Positions 33,276 through 43,254 of a stretch of 64,000 nucleotides of DNA are shown here, one piece after another. This DNA is from Arthrobacter agilis (GTDB lineage: Bacteria > Actinomycetota > Actinomycetes > Actinomycetales > Micrococcaceae). The position numbers and the translations under genes were made by a program. The first letter of the stretch is position 1. Each line of letters starts with the position of its first letter. The notes beneath the pieces are model-generated. The model searched no databases and was not told the DNA's origin. It worked only from the letters and a program-made list of their open reading frames with translations. The stretch spans positions 1 through 64,000 of the forward strand of contig NZ_NFSC01000022.1 in the NCBI RefSeq assembly GCF_002157505.1, in the 5' to 3' direction.

Positions 33276-34454
33276 CTAGGGAAGTGGAGCAGTGCGGACC
33301 CGCCGGGAGTGGCGGGCCTGCTTGATGGCGGACGCGATGTTCGGCGCCACCACCGAGATGATGAGCAGCGAGCCCGTCACGATGATGAGGACCACCTCGG
33401 AGACGCGGTCCAGTTTGAGGGCGTAGTTGATGGTGCCGATCAGGAGCACCCCGGCGAGGACGCCCGGGATGGACCCCTTGCCGCCGAAGATCGAGACGCC
33501 CCCGAGCAGCACCGCTGCGATGACGGCGAGTTCGAGACCGCTCGCGTTGTCACTGCGGGCGCTGGAGTAGCGGAGGGTCCAGTAGATCCCGGCGAGCGCG
33601 GACACGGTGCCGGTGGCCAGGTACAGCAGGAACTTGGAGCGGGCGACGTCGATACCGACGAACGTCGCCGCTTCCTTGCTGTAGCCGAGGGCGAAGAGCC
33701 CGCGGCCGAACGGCGTGAAGTGCAGGACGACGGCGAAGGCGATGATGAGCACGACGACGCCGACCATGACCGTGGGGATGCCTGTTCCGCCGATCTTCGA
33801 GGTGAAGAAGGCCGTGAGGCCCGGCGGGAAGTTCGCTACTGCGTTGTCGCCGATGACCACGAGGGCGAGGCCGCGGAAGAGCGCCAGCGTGCCGATGGTG
33901 ACGGCGAGGGACGGTAGCCCGAGGTAGGCGATGAGCACCCCGTTGAAGGCACCGGCGGCGAGGCCGGCCAGCACGCAGATCACCAGGACGAGGCCGATGT
34001 TCATGCCTCCCTGCCAGAGGACGCCCATGAGGGCGCTCGTGAGGCCGGCGATGCTGGCGACCGAGAGGTCGATCTCCCCCGAGATGATGACGAGCGTCAT
34101 CGGCAGTGCGATGAGCAGGGTGGGGATCACGTCGAGGAGGAGGAACCCGACCGTGACCGGGGAGGCGAACCGCGGGATCACGATGCTCGCGTAGATCACG
34201 ACGACGAGCAGCACGTAGATCATGACCGCGTCGCGCCCGAGCAGGATCCGTGCGGCGCCCGTGCGGCCCTTGGGGACGGCCAGCACCTTCGAGGTGTCGG
34301 CCTTGCCCGCGCGTGCCTGTTTCGGGCGTTTCTCGACCCCCTGCTGGGTGCTTCCAGGTGTCGCTGCCATGTGCCTGCCTTTCGCTGGGGAGCCGTTCTC
34401 CGGCCGGGGCCCTTCGGGCGGGAGGATGGTCTGGGCGCCTGAGGGATCAGACAT
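33276..34454 (-). CDS. rhaQ: Sugar ABC transporter permease (rhamnose)
   Basis: A 392-residue inner-membrane permease of the ribose/rhamnose type, with about eight to ten helices. The family stretch LVIISGEIDLSVASIAGL and the ATPase-contacting ALGYSKEAATFVGI loop are clear. The first 60-70 residues are polar, longer than usual. Start 34454 has GGAGG upstream and overlaps the previous gene by 8 bases; an ATG at 34370 is an alternative. It pairs with the permease at 34447-35493. Confidence 0.88.
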   Translation of the reverse strand: MSDPSGAQTILPPEGPRPENGSPAKGRHMAATPGSTQQGVEKRPKQARAGKADTSKVLAVPKGRTGAARILLGRDAVMIYVLLVVVIYASIVIPRFASPVTVGFLLLDVIPTLLIALPMTLVIISGEIDLSVASIAGLTSALMGVLWQGGMNIGLVLVICVLAGLAAGAFNGVLIAYLGLPSLAVTIGTLALFRGLALVVIGDNAVANFPPGLTAFFTSKIGGTGIPTVMVGVVVLIIAFAVVLHFTPFGRGLFALGYSKEAATFVGIDVARSKFLLYLATGTVSALAGIYWTLRYSSARSDNASGLELAVIAAVLLGGVSIFGGKGSIPGVLAGVLLIGTINYALKLDRVSEVVLIIVTGSLLIISVVAPNIASAIKQARHSRRVRTAPLP

Positions 34455-35493
34455 TGCGGGCCTCCGCGATCCGGAGTTTTCGGGCCGACCGCACGCTGGC
34501 GATGCGGTCGATGACGACGGCGGCGAGGATGAGGATGCCCACGATGGCCTGCTGCCAGAACTTGTCGACGCGCAGCGCCGTCAGGGCACTCGTGATGGTG
34601 GTCAGGAGCAGGGCGCCGATGGCGGCCCCGAAGACCGTGCCGCTGCCGCCGAAGATGGCGACGCCGCCCACCACCGCGGCGGCGACGACGTCGAGCTCGA
34701 GGCCCGATCCCGTCGTCGCGCCCACCGAGTTGAAGCGGCTGGCGTACAGCACCCCGGCGAGCCCGGCCAGGAGCCCGTTCACCACGAAGGCGAGCAGGAC
34801 ACGGCGCTGGACGGGGATGCCGAAAAGCCGGGCTGCATCGGGTTCGGATCCGATGGCATACAGGTCGCGTCCCGGGCGGGTGCCGAGCATGTAGACGGCG
34901 ACGATCGCGACGACGACCACCGCGATCAGCGTGATGACCGGGAACCCGAGGAACGTGTCGACGGAGAGGTTGCCGAAGGCGTCGGGCCGGTCGCCGGCGA
35001 AGTACTGCGTGCCACCGGCCCAGGCGTTGCTGATGCCGCGGAAGATGTAGAGGGTCCCGAGCGTGATGACGAGGGCCGGGACCTTCGCGATGGTGATGAG
35101 CAGGCCGTTGAGGGCCCCGAGGGCCGCACCGAAGAGCATGCCGAGCACGAACACGGCGACGATCGGCAGGTTCGGCGCGGCCACGAAGATGCTGCCCGTC
35201 CCGAACGCCACGAGTCCGAGGATCGAACCCACGGAGAGGTCGACATTGCGTGTGATGATCACGAGGGTCTGTCCGACGGCCAGGATCATGAGGATGGTCG
35301 CGTTCAGCAGCAGGTCCTTGATGCCCTGCGCGCTGAGGAACAGTGGATTGATGGCCGCGGTCACCGCGACCAGCACCACGAGGGCGAGCACGACAGGGAG
35401 TTCGCGGAGCTTCAGGAAGGAGCCGAGGGCCGACGGCCGCCCGTGCCCGGGAGTGGTGTGTGCCGGGGCGGCACTCTTGCTGTCGAGGCTCAT
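34447..35493 (-). CDS. rhaP: Sugar ABC transporter permease (rhamnose)
   Basis: A 348-residue permease of the same family, with [19 protein letters not shown] and the coupling loop [14 protein letters not shown]. The ATG at 35493 overlaps the stop of the ATPase gene (ATGA), so the longer open frame from 35766 is rejected. With the second permease it forms the membrane channel of the importer. Confidence 0.9.
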   Translation of the reverse strand: MSLDSKSAAPAHTTPGHGRPSALGSFLKLRELPVVLALVVLVAVTAAINPLFLSAQGIKDLLLNATILMILAVGQTLVIITRNVDLSVGSILGLVAFGTGSIFVAAPNLPIVAVFVLGMLFGAALGALNGLLITIAKVPALVITLGTLYIFRGISNAWAGGTQYFAGDRPDAFGNLSVDTFLGFPVITLIAVVVVAIVAVYMLGTRPGRDLYAIGSEPDAARLFGIPVQRRVLLAFVVNGLLAGLAGVLYASRFNSVGATTGSGLELDVVAAAVVGGVAIFGGSGTVFGAAIGALLLTTITSALTALRVDKFWQQAIVGILILAAVVIDRIASVRSARKLRIAEARNV

Positions 35494-37043
35494 CGCGTGA
35501 TCTCCAGGGATGCGGTTGCGGCGTGCATGACGGTTTCGGCCGTGGCTTCCGAGCGGTCCAGCCGGCCCGTGATCCGGCCCTCGCGCATGACCAGGACGCG
35601 GTCGGCCATGCCGAGCACCTCGGGCAGCTCGGAGGAGATCATCAGGATCGCGATCCCCCGCCCCGCGAGTTCGGAGATCAGGCGGTGCACCTCGCTCTTG
35701 GTGCCGACGTCGATGCCGCGCGTGGGCTCGTCGATGATGAGGAGCTTCGGGTCCGTGGCCAGCCACTTCGCGAGGACCACCTTCTGCTGGTTGCCGCCCG
35801 ACAGGGTGGAGACGGCGTGCTCGGGCGAGCCCGCCTTCACCTGCAGCCGCTTGCCCCAGGTCTGGGCTGCCTCGCGCTCGGCCTTGCCGCTGATGAGTCC
35901 GAATTTCGCCAGTGAATGCCGCAGGGTCAGGGCCGCGTTGCGTTCCACGGAGAGCTCCATGACGAGGCCCTGCTTGCGGCGGTCCTCGGGGACGAAGCCG
36001 ATGCCGGCGTCGATCGCCGCCCGGGGGTCCTTCCCGCGCAGCTGCCGCCCGAACATCTCGACGGTGCCCGACTCGTACCGGTCGATGCCGAAGACGGCGC
36101 GTGCCACTTCGGTGCGGCCCGCGCCCACGAGCCCGGACAGCGCGACGATCTCGCCTGCCCGCACCTCGAAGTCGATGTCGTGGAACACGCCGGGCCGCGT
36201 CAGCCCGCTCACCTTCAGGACGACATCGCCGACGTCCGTCTCGCTCTTGGGGAACAGGGCGTCGATGTCCCGGCCCACCATCTCGCGGACGATCGCCTCG
36301 ACCGACGTCGCCCCCGTCTCGTGGGTGGCGATGTACGTGCCGTCGCGCATGACGGTGATGCGGTCACACAGGCCGAAGACCTCGTCGAAGCGGTGCGAGA
36401 TGAAGAGGATGCCGCTGCCGGCATCGCGCAGGCGACGGGCGACGGCGAACAGGCGGTCCACCTCGACGCCGCTGAGGGCGGCGGTGGGCTCGTCCATCAC
36501 GAGGACGCGTGCATCGAGGGAGATGGCCTTGGCGATCTCGATGATCTGCTGGTCGGCGATCGACAGTCCCTCCGCAACGCGGTCGGGATCGATGGGGACG
36601 CCGAGCTGGTCGAAGAGCTCCTTCGCCCGGCGGCGCATCTCCACGCGGCTGATGAGGCCGAAGCGGCCCTTCGGCTGGCGTCCGATGAAGATGTTCTCGG
36701 CGACCGTGAGGTCCGGGAAGAGCGTGGGCTCCTGGTAGATGACCGAGATGCCCGCAGCCTTGCTGTCGGCGACGTTGCGGAAGCTGACGGGCTGCCCTGC
36801 GACGAGGAATTCGCCGGCGTCGGGCTGGTGCACGCCGGCGAGGATCTTCACGAGCGTGGATTTCCCGGCGCCGTTCTCCCCTACGAGGGCGTGGATCTCA
36901 CCGGCCGCGAGGTCGATGGTCCCGTCCGCGAGGGCGACGACCGGCCCGAACGTCTTCAGCGCTCCCCGCAGGGTCAGCACGGAGGTCCTTGCCGGTACGG
37001 CGGGGTCGGCGGCCTCACTGCCACGACCATCAAAGTGCGTCAA
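35490..37043 (-). CDS. rhaT: Sugar ABC transporter ATP-binding protein (two ABC domains)
   Basis: A 517-residue ATPase with duplicated nucleotide-binding domains. The first has Walker [10 protein letters not shown], signature LSIADQQ and Walker [12 protein letters not shown]. The second has the degenerate Walker [10 protein letters not shown], signature LSGGNQQK and [12 protein letters not shown], as in RbsA-type proteins. The start is taken as TTG at 37043, because GGAGG at 37051-37055 is 7 bases upstream. It leads the transport operon, behind a LacI-type operator at 37063-37074. Confidence 0.9.
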   Translation of the reverse strand: MTHFDGRGSEAADPAVPARTSVLTLRGALKTFGPVVALADGTIDLAAGEIHALVGENGAGKSTLVKILAGVHQPDAGEFLVAGQPVSFRNVADSKAAGISVIYQEPTLFPDLTVAENIFIGRQPKGRFGLISRVEMRRRAKELFDQLGVPIDPDRVAEGLSIADQQIIEIAKAISLDARVLVMDEPTAALSGVEVDRLFAVARRLRDAGSGILFISHRFDEVFGLCDRITVMRDGTYIATHETGATSVEAIVREMVGRDIDALFPKSETDVGDVVLKVSGLTRPGVFHDIDFEVRAGEIVALSGLVGAGRTEVARAVFGIDRYESGTVEMFGRQLRGKDPRAAIDAGIGFVPEDRRKQGLVMELSVERNAALTLRHSLAKFGLISGKAEREAAQTWGKRLQVKAGSPEHAVSTLSGGNQQKVVLAKWLATDPKLLIIDEPTRGIDVGTKSEVHRLISELAGRGIAILMISSELPEVLGMADRVLVMREGRITGRLDRSEATAETVMHAATASLEITR

Positions 37044-37062
37044 TGCAACTCCTCCGGAGAAA

Positions 37063-37074
37063 TGAATCGTTTCA
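37063..37074. promoter_or_regulatory. LacI-type operator of the rhamnose transport operon
   Basis: TGAATCGTTTCA, a near-palindrome 20 bases upstream of the ATPase start. Its reverse complement, TGAAACGATTCA, occurs exactly at 38296-38307 upstream of the isomerase gene. The shared site fits control by the LacI-family regulator encoded between them. Confidence 0.75.
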
Positions 37075-37124
37075 GAGCCACGATCCACTTGGAATACTAG
37101 GCGCGCCCTCCATCACCGTCAACA

Positions 37125-37151
37125 GGCCGAGATCGAGTTGTTACCTCGGCC
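37125..37151 (-). terminator. Hairpin downstream of the LacI regulator gene
   Basis: GGCCGAG at 37125-37131 pairs with CTCGGCC at 37145-37151. It begins 20 bases past the regulator's stop codon on the minus strand. The 7-bp stem has a 13-base loop, so it is a moderate candidate. Confidence 0.4.
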
Positions 37152-37170
37152 GCCGGAGCAGTCGAACTCC

Positions 37171-38202
37171 CTAGCCGACGGCGCGGATCGGCGCCGTCGT
37201 ACTGCCGCGCTCCACGAGTTCCGGGTCGAAGATGACCTGCCGCCGCCGTGAGGCCGGACCCTCGATCTCCTCGAGCAGGAGCTCGACGGCGGTGCGTCCC
37301 ATGAGCTCGGTCGGTTTGCGGACGCTCGTCAGGGGCACGACGGCCGAGGCGGAGAAGTCGATGTCGTCGTACCCGATGAGGGCCAGGTCCTCGGGGATCC
37401 GGAGACCCCGGATCAGGAGGACCGCCTGCATCACACCGATGGCGAGGAGGTCGTTGGCGCAGAAGATGCCGTCGGGGAGGTCGCCCGGCCGGCGCTGCGC
37501 AATCGCCTCCCCGACGTCCCTGCCCGCGAGGACGGTCATGGCATCGGCCTCGACGACCTCCAGCACCGCACCGTCGTGTTCGTCGACGGCCTGTCGCGCA
37601 CCCGCCAGCCGGTCCGCCACCTGGCGGTAGCCCGCCCGGGTCCCGACGAAGACGATCCGCCTGCGCCCCGCCTCGAGCAGGTGCTTCACGGCCATGTACC
37701 CGCCGGCGACATCGTCCACGGACACCGAGCTGCAGCGGCGCTGCGGGTCGACGCGGTCCACCAGCACCACGGGCATGCCGCGCTTGCGCAGCGCCTCGAC
37801 ACGGAGCCCCACGTCCCCGACGGGCGAGATGAGCATGCCCTGGACGCGCTGCTGCTCGAAGACGTCGATGTACCTCGCTTCGCGTTCCGGGTCCTGGCCG
37901 CTGTCCCCGAGCACCACGGTGCTGCCGTTCTCGGCGGCGCAGTCCTCGGCAGCGCGGGCGAGGGAGGAGAAGAACGGGTTGCCGACGTCGAGCACGATCA
38001 GGCCGATCGTGCGGCTCTGGCCCGCCCTCAGCTGCCGGGCGGCATCGTTGCGGACGAAGCCGAGCGCGTCGATCGCACCCTGCACGCGCTCCCTCGTGGC
38101 GGCGGAGACGCGCGCGGGGTGGTTCAGCACGTTGGATACCGTGCCGATCGCCACTCCCGCCCGGTCCGCAACGTCCTTGATGCTGACTGGTCGGCTGTCC
38201 AT
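37171..38202 (-). CDS. LacI-family transcriptional regulator of rhamnose genes
   Basis: A 343-residue repressor. The N-terminal helix-turn-helix is VSIKDVADRAGVAIGTVSNV with the hinge helix LNHPARVSAATRERV. The periplasmic-binding-like effector domain follows (TIGLIVLDVGNPFFSS, VVLVDRVDP, DGIFCANDLLAIGVMQA, IGYDDIDFS). ATG at 38202 follows GAGG; the upstream extension to 38295 crosses the promoter region and is rejected. Matching operators flank it at 37063 and 38296. Rhamnose or a rhamnose phosphate is the likely inducer (inference). Confidence 0.9.
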   Translation of the reverse strand: MDSRPVSIKDVADRAGVAIGTVSNVLNHPARVSAATRERVQGAIDALGFVRNDAARQLRAGQSRTIGLIVLDVGNPFFSSLARAAEDCAAENGSTVVLGDSGQDPEREARYIDVFEQQRVQGMLISPVGDVGLRVEALRKRGMPVVLVDRVDPQRRCSSVSVDDVAGGYMAVKHLLEAGRRRIVFVGTRAGYRQVADRLAGARQAVDEHDGAVLEVVEADAMTVLAGRDVGEAIAQRRPGDLPDGIFCANDLLAIGVMQAVLLIRGLRIPEDLALIGYDDIDFSASAVVPLTSVRKPTELMGRTAVELLLEEIEGPASRRRQVIFDPELVERGSTTAPIRAVG

Positions 38203-38295
38203 CGGTACCTCGAAGCTCGTGTCCGGCACCGGCGGGGCTGTCGGCAGGACTGTTGACACTCGGTCTTGTGCAAGGATAACTTTGAAACGTGCCAA

Positions 38296-38307
38296 TGAAA
38301 CGATTCA
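38296..38307. promoter_or_regulatory. LacI-type operator upstream of the rhamnose isomerase operon
   Basis: TGAAACGATTCA, exact reverse complement of the site at 37063-37074. A second half-like TGAAACG is at 38283-38289. It lies between the divergent regulator (start 38202) and isomerase (start 38422) genes, so it could also mediate autoregulation. Confidence 0.75.
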
Positions 38308-38421
38308 AAGGCGCACCAGTTCTGCGCACTTCTCCCGGACTCCGCCGGGGCACAGGAAGTCCGCTGAGAAACCCCCGCCCGGAGTGGAAGCACCCGGTCG
38401 CCACCACGCTGGAGAGAGTAC

Positions 38422-39588
38422 ATGACTGTCATCGACGACATCGCTGCAGAGCTGGATCAGCTCGCCATCGAGGTGCCATCCTGGGCCTACGGTAATTCCG
38501 GAACACGCTTCAAGGTCTTCGCGACCCCTGGTACCCCCCGCACCGTCGAGGAGAAGATCGCGGACGCGGCCATGGTCAACAAGCTGACCGGCCTCGCTCC
38601 CAGCGTCGCCCTCCACATCCCGTGGGACAAGGTGGACGACTACGGGAACCTCGCGTCCTTCGCGGGCGAGCACGGCGTGAAGCTCGGCACCATCAACAGC
38701 AACACGTTCCAGGACGACGACTACAAGTTCGGCAGCCTGACGCACAGCGACGCCGCGGTGCGGAACAAGGCGATCGACCACATGTACGAGTGCATCGAGG
38801 TCATGAACGTCACCGGTTCACGCGACCTGAAGATCTGGCTCGCGGACGGCTCCAACTACCCGGGCCAGGCCGACATGCGCTCGCGCCAGGACTGGCTGCA
38901 GGACTCACTCCGGAAGGTCTACGACCGCCTCGGCGAGGACCAGCGGCTGGTCCTCGAGTACAAGTTCTTCGAGCCGGCGTTCTACCACACGGACGTCCCC
39001 GACTGGGGTACCTCGTACGCCCACTGCCTGCAGCTGGGCGAGAAGGCACTGGTCTGCCTCGACACCGGACACCACGCACCCGGCACGAACATCGAGTTCA
39101 TCGTGGCGCAGCTGATCCGGCTCGGGAAGCTCGGCTCCTTCGACTTCAACTCGCGCTTCTACGCCGACGACGACCTGATCGTCGGTGCCGCCGATCCGTT
39201 CCAGCTGTTCCGCATCATGGCCGAGGTGGTCCGCGGCGGCGGCCTCGACCCGTCGAGCGGTATCGCGCTCATGCTCGACCAGTGCCACAACCTGGAGGAG
39301 AAGATCCCCGGCCAGATCCGCTCCGTGCTGAACGTGCAGGAGATGACGGCGCGGGCCCTGCTCATCGACCGCGCCGCACTGACCGCGGCACAGGAATCCG
39401 GTGACGTGCTGGGCGCCAACGCCATCATGATGGACGCCTTCTACACCGACGTCCGCCCGGGCCTGGCCTCCTGGCGCGAGTCGAAGGGCCTCCCGGCGGA
39501 CCCGATGGCCGAATACCGGGCCAGCGGCTACCAGGACCGGATCAACAGCGAACGACAGGGCGGCCAGCAGGCCGGATGGGGAGCATGA
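38422..39588 (+). CDS. rhaI: L-rhamnose isomerase (catabolic)
   Basis: A 388-residue TIM-barrel sugar isomerase converting L-rhamnose to L-rhamnulose. Metal-ligand-type stretches are LEYKFFEPAFYHTDVPDWG, CLDTGHHAPGTNIE and FDFNSRFYADDDL. It is the RhaI type of actinobacteria and pseudomonads and differs from enteric RhaA. GGAGAGAG precedes the ATG. It is the first gene of the catabolic operon and overlaps the aldolase/dehydrogenase gene. Confidence 0.92.
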   Translation: MTVIDDIAAELDQLAIEVPSWAYGNSGTRFKVFATPGTPRTVEEKIADAAMVNKLTGLAPSVALHIPWDKVDDYGNLASFAGEHGVKLGTINSNTFQDDDYKFGSLTHSDAAVRNKAIDHMYECIEVMNVTGSRDLKIWLADGSNYPGQADMRSRQDWLQDSLRKVYDRLGEDQRLVLEYKFFEPAFYHTDVPDWGTSYAHCLQLGEKALVCLDTGHHAPGTNIEFIVAQLIRLGKLGSFDFNSRFYADDDLIVGAADPFQLFRIMAEVVRGGGLDPSSGIALMLDQCHNLEEKIPGQIRSVLNVQEMTARALLIDRAALTAAQESGDVLGANAIMMDAFYTDVRPGLASWRESKGLPADPMAEYRASGYQDRINSERQGGQQAGWGA

Positions 39589-41699
39589 CAGTGACCACGG
39601 CAGGAAACACGACGACGACAGGGCCCGCGACCAGCGCTGCCACGAACGGCCCGACGAACCCGGCGGTCAATCAGACCGTGCAGGACCTCATCGGGCGCTC
39701 CAACCGGCTCGGCGCCGACAAGCGCAACACGAACTACGCCGGCGGCAACACCTCCGCGAAGGGCATGGGCTTCGACCCGGCCACCGGCGAGGACGTGGAA
39801 CTCCTCTGGGTCAAGGGCTCCGGCGGTGACCTCGGCACGCTCAAGGAATCCGGGCTCGCCGTCCTGCGTCTGGACCGCATGCAGGCCCTGCGCTCCGTGT
39901 ACCCGGGGGTGGAGCGTGAGGACGAGATGGTCGCGGCCTTCGACTACACGCTCCACGGCAAGGGCGGTGCGGCGCCGTCCATCGATACGGCCATGCACGG
40001 GCTCGTCGATGCCGCCCATGTGGACCATCTGCACCCCGACTCGGGTATCGCGATCGCCACGGCCGTGGACGGCGAGGCGCTGACCTCCACGATCTTCGGC
40101 CCGAAGGTGGTCTGGGTGCCCTGGCGCCGGCCCGGTTTCCAGCTCGGACTCGACATCGCCGCCATCAAGGAGGCCAATCCGCAGGCCATCGGCACGATCC
40201 TCGGCGGCCACGGCATCACGGCGTGGGGCGACACCTCCGCGGAGGCGGAGGCGAACTCGCTGGAGATCATCGAGACGGCTGAACGCTACATCGCCGAGCA
40301 CGGCAAGGCCGAGCCCTTCGGCCCCGCCCTCGAGGGTTTTGCTGCCTTGCCCGAGCAGGAGCGCCGGGCGAAGGCCGCGGCCCTCGCGCCGACCATCCGC
40401 GGTCTCGCCTCCACGGACAAGGCGCAGGTGGGCCACTTCACCGACGACCCCCGTGTCCTGGAATTCCTGGCCTCGACCAACCACCCCCGCCTCGGCGCAC
40501 TCGGGACGAGCTGCCCGGACCACTTCCTGCGCACCAAGGTCAAGCCGCTCATCCTCGACCTGCCGGCCGATGCCGACGTCGAGAGCTGCCTGCTGCGCCT
40601 GCGTGAACTGCACACCGAGTACCGGACGGACTACGCCGCGTACTACGACCGCCACGCGACGGACGACTCACCCGCGATGCGCGGCGCGGACCCGGCGATC
40701 GTGCTGGTGCCCGGCGTGGGCATGTTCTCCTTCGGGGCGAACAAGCAGACCGCCCGGGTCGCCGGTGAGTTCTACCTCAACGCCGTCAACGTCATGCGCG
40801 GTGCCGAAGCCATCTCCACCTACTCCCCCATCGAGGAGAGCGAGAAGTTCCGCATCGAGTACTGGGCCCTCGAGGAGGCCAAGCTCGCCCGGATGCCCAA
40901 GCCGAAGTCGCACGCGGGGCGTATCGCCCTGGTGACGGGAGCGGCGTCGGGCATCGGCAAGGCCATCGCCACGCGCCTCGCCGCCGAAGGTGCCTGCGTG
41001 GTCATCGCGGACCTCAACATCGACAGTGCCGGCGCGGTGGCGGAGGAGCTCGGCGGCCCCGACGTCGCCATCGGCGTGCAGGCGGACGTCACCGACCCGG
41101 CCCAGGTGCAGGAAGCCGTGAAGGCAGCCGTGCTGGCCTTCGGTGGGCTGGACCTCGTGGTGAACAACGCGGGCCTGTCCATCTCCAAGCCGCTCCTCGA
41201 GACCACCGAGAAGGACTGGGACCTGCAGCACAACGTCATGGCGAAGGGCTCCTTCCTCATGTCGCAGGCCACCGCGAAGGTCCTGATCGAGCAGGACATG
41301 GGCGGGGACATCATCTACATCTCCTCCAAGAACTCCGTGTTCGCGGGCCCCAACAACATCGCCTACAGCGCGACGAAGGCGGACCAGGCACACCAGGTAC
41401 GCCTGCTCGCCGCGGAACTCGGTGGCTACGGTGTCCGGGTCAACGGCATCAACCCCGACGGCGTCGTCCGCGGCTCCGGCATCTTCGCCGGCGGTTGGGG
41501 CGCCAAGCGGGCAGCCGTCTACGGCGTGGAGGAGGAGAAGCTGGGCGAGTACTACGCGCAGCGCACCCTGCTCAAGCGCGAGGTGCTGCCCGAGAACGTC
41601 GCGAACGCCGTCGCCGTCCTGACGTCCGCCGAACTCTCGCACACCACGGGCCTGCACATCCCCGTGGATGCGGGCGTCGCCGCAGCATTCCTGCGCTGA
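39585..41699 (+). CDS. rhaD: Bifunctional rhamnulose-1-phosphate aldolase / short-chain alcohol dehydrogenase
   Basis: About 704 residues. The N-terminal class-II aldolase domain (to about residue 430) has zinc His residues in HVDHLHPDSGIA and GGHGITAW. The C-terminal SDR domain has GAASGIGKAIA, NNAG and YSATKADQ. The aldolase yields dihydroxyacetone phosphate and L-lactaldehyde; the dehydrogenase then oxidises lactaldehyde to lactate. ATG 39585 overlaps the previous stop; an ATG at 39576 and a GTG at 39591 are alternatives. The fusion is characteristic of many actinobacterial rhamnose loci. Confidence 0.92.
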   Translation: MTVTTAGNTTTTGPATSAATNGPTNPAVNQTVQDLIGRSNRLGADKRNTNYAGGNTSAKGMGFDPATGEDVELLWVKGSGGDLGTLKESGLAVLRLDRMQALRSVYPGVEREDEMVAAFDYTLHGKGGAAPSIDTAMHGLVDAAHVDHLHPDSGIAIATAVDGEALTSTIFGPKVVWVPWRRPGFQLGLDIAAIKEANPQAIGTILGGHGITAWGDTSAEAEANSLEIIETAERYIAEHGKAEPFGPALEGFAALPEQERRAKAAALAPTIRGLASTDKAQVGHFTDDPRVLEFLASTNHPRLGALGTSCPDHFLRTKVKPLILDLPADADVESCLLRLRELHTEYRTDYAAYYDRHATDDSPAMRGADPAIVLVPGVGMFSFGANKQTARVAGEFYLNAVNVMRGAEAISTYSPIEESEKFRIEYWALEEAKLARMPKPKSHAGRIALVTGAASGIGKAIATRLAAEGACVVIADLNIDSAGAVAEELGGPDVAIGVQADVTDPAQVQEAVKAAVLAFGGLDLVVNNAGLSISKPLLETTEKDWDLQHNVMAKGSFLMSQATAKVLIEQDMGGDIIYISSKNSVFAGPNNIAYSATKADQAHQVRLLAAELGGYGVRVNGINPDGVVRGSGIFAGGWGAKRAAVYGVEEEKLGEYYAQRTLLKREVLPENVANAVAVLTSAELSHTTGLHIPVDAGVAAAFLR

Positions 41700-41700
41700 C

Positions 41701-43152
41701 ATGGGGCACGTCTTCGCCGCCGTCGACATCGGGGCATCCTCCGGACGCGTGATCCTCGGGAAGCTGACGGACACCGGTCCCGAGCTGGTGACGGTGCACC
41801 GGTTCCCCAACGGCGCGCAGTTCCTCGGCGGCGCCCTGCGTTGGGATGTCGAGGCGCTGTTCGCCGAAGTGGTCACCGGACTCGCGACCGCCGCGGACGC
41901 GGCGGCGCGGGCCGGGGACACCGTCACCAGCATCGGGATCGACACCTGGGCGGTGGACTACGGGCTGGTTGACGACTCCGGGACGCTCCGGCACCTGCCG
42001 TTCAGCTACCGCGACGCGCGCACGGAGGCGACCATCGGCGTCGTGCATGCCGCCCTGCCGCCGGAGCGGCTGTACGCGCGCACCGGGTTGCAGTTCCTGC
42101 CCTTCAACACCCTGTACCAGCTGGCGGCGGAACGGTCGCTGGCCGGAGTGCAGGCACTGCTCATCCCGGATCTGCTCGCCTACCGGCTGACCGGCACGCG
42201 CTGCACCGAGGCCACCAACGCGTCCACCACGGGACTGCTCGACGCCAGGACGGGCACGTGGGCGGAGGACCTCTTCGCCCCGCTCGGGCTGGCTCCGGAC
42301 CTCTTCCCGCCGCTCGTCGAGCCGGGCGCGGTGGTCGGCCGGCTGCTGCCCGCGGTCGCCGCGGCAACGGGACTCCCCGAGTCCACCGCCGTCGTCGCCG
42401 TCGGTTCCCACGACACCGCGTCGGCCGTAGCCGCCGTCCCGGCCGAGTCGCCCCACTTCGCCTACATCTCGTCCGGTACCTGGTCGCTCGTCGGTGTCGA
42501 ACTCGGCGCGCCGATCCTCACGGACGAGAGCCGCGAGGCGAACTTCACCAACGAGCGCGGCGTCGACGGGACCATCCGCTACCTCCGCAACACGGGCGGC
42601 CTCTGGTTGCTGCAGGAATGCCTGCGGGAGTGGAGCATCGAAGGGCCCGAGCCGGACCTCGTCGGGCTGCTGGCAGCCGCGGCGACGCTACCTGCCGGCG
42701 GACCGACCATCGACGCCGACAGCAACGATTTCCTCGCCCCGGACGGGATGCCGGGACGGATCCGCCGGGCGGCCGAAGCTGCAGGGCATGCCGCACCGTC
42801 GTCGCGGGAAGCAGTGGTCCGATGCATCCTGGACAGCCTCGCCGATGCCTACGCCCGCACGCTGCACGACGCCGCCCGGCTGTCGGGTCACCGCATCGAC
42901 GTCATCCATGTGGTCGGTGGAGGGTCGCAGAACGCCCTGCTGTGCCAGCTGACCGCGGACCGGACCGGCCTGCCCGTCCTCGCAGGCCCCGTGGAAGCGA
43001 CCGCGCTCGGCAACATCCTCGTCCAGGCGCGCGCGGCCGGCCTCCTGGCTGCCGGCCCGGGGCTTGCCGGGATCCGGGAAGCGGCCCGCGCCGGGGCCCA
43101 GACCGTCCGGTACGAGCCCGCGGACCACGCGGCACTGTCCTCAGCGAGGTAA
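41701..43152 (+). CDS. rhaB: Rhamnulokinase
   Basis: A 483-residue FGGY-family kinase that phosphorylates L-rhamnulose at O1. It has AAVDIGASSGRVILG at the start, IGIDTWAVDYGLVD, AVGSHDTASAVAAVP and the distal VVGGGSQNALLCQLTADRTG. The ATG at 41701 follows the previous stop by one base. With the isomerase and aldolase it completes conversion of rhamnose to lactate and dihydroxyacetone phosphate. Confidence 0.92.
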   Translation: MGHVFAAVDIGASSGRVILGKLTDTGPELVTVHRFPNGAQFLGGALRWDVEALFAEVVTGLATAADAAARAGDTVTSIGIDTWAVDYGLVDDSGTLRHLPFSYRDARTEATIGVVHAALPPERLYARTGLQFLPFNTLYQLAAERSLAGVQALLIPDLLAYRLTGTRCTEATNASTTGLLDARTGTWAEDLFAPLGLAPDLFPPLVEPGAVVGRLLPAVAAATGLPESTAVVAVGSHDTASAVAAVPAESPHFAYISSGTWSLVGVELGAPILTDESREANFTNERGVDGTIRYLRNTGGLWLLQECLREWSIEGPEPDLVGLLAAAATLPAGGPTIDADSNDFLAPDGMPGRIRRAAEAAGHAAPSSREAVVRCILDSLADAYARTLHDAARLSGHRIDVIHVVGGGSQNALLCQLTADRTGLPVLAGPVEATALGNILVQARAAGLLAAGPGLAGIREAARAGAQTVRYEPADHAALSSAR

Positions 43153-43167
43153 CCGCGGTCCGAGCCG

Positions 43168-43254
43168 TCTCAGGTGCGGCCTCGGGTGCGGTCGCACGTG
43201 CGGCGGCCCGGGGCGCGGCCGCACATGCGGTCTCACATGCGGCTTTACATGCGG
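43168..43254. repeat. Seven degenerate 12-bp tandem repeats
   Basis: Seven 12-bp units of consensus like CTCACATGCGGC run from 43168 to 43254, with a 3-bp insertion after the third. Examples are TCTCACATGCGG at 43231-43242 and CCGCACATGCGG at 43219-43230. The last unit contains the stop codon of the DUF1206 gene. They fill the convergent gap after rhaB. Confidence 0.8.

Noticed and set aside
34222-36738. Long plus-strand open frame of 838 codons
   Set aside because: It lies antisense to the sugar ABC permease and ATPase genes, has low-complexity composition typical of high-GC shadow frames and shows no family motif.
39585-41699. Possible gene fusion artefact in the rhamnose aldolase/dehydrogenase
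   Set aside because: The fused form is a known enzyme type in actinobacterial and other rhamnose loci, with both active sites intact.
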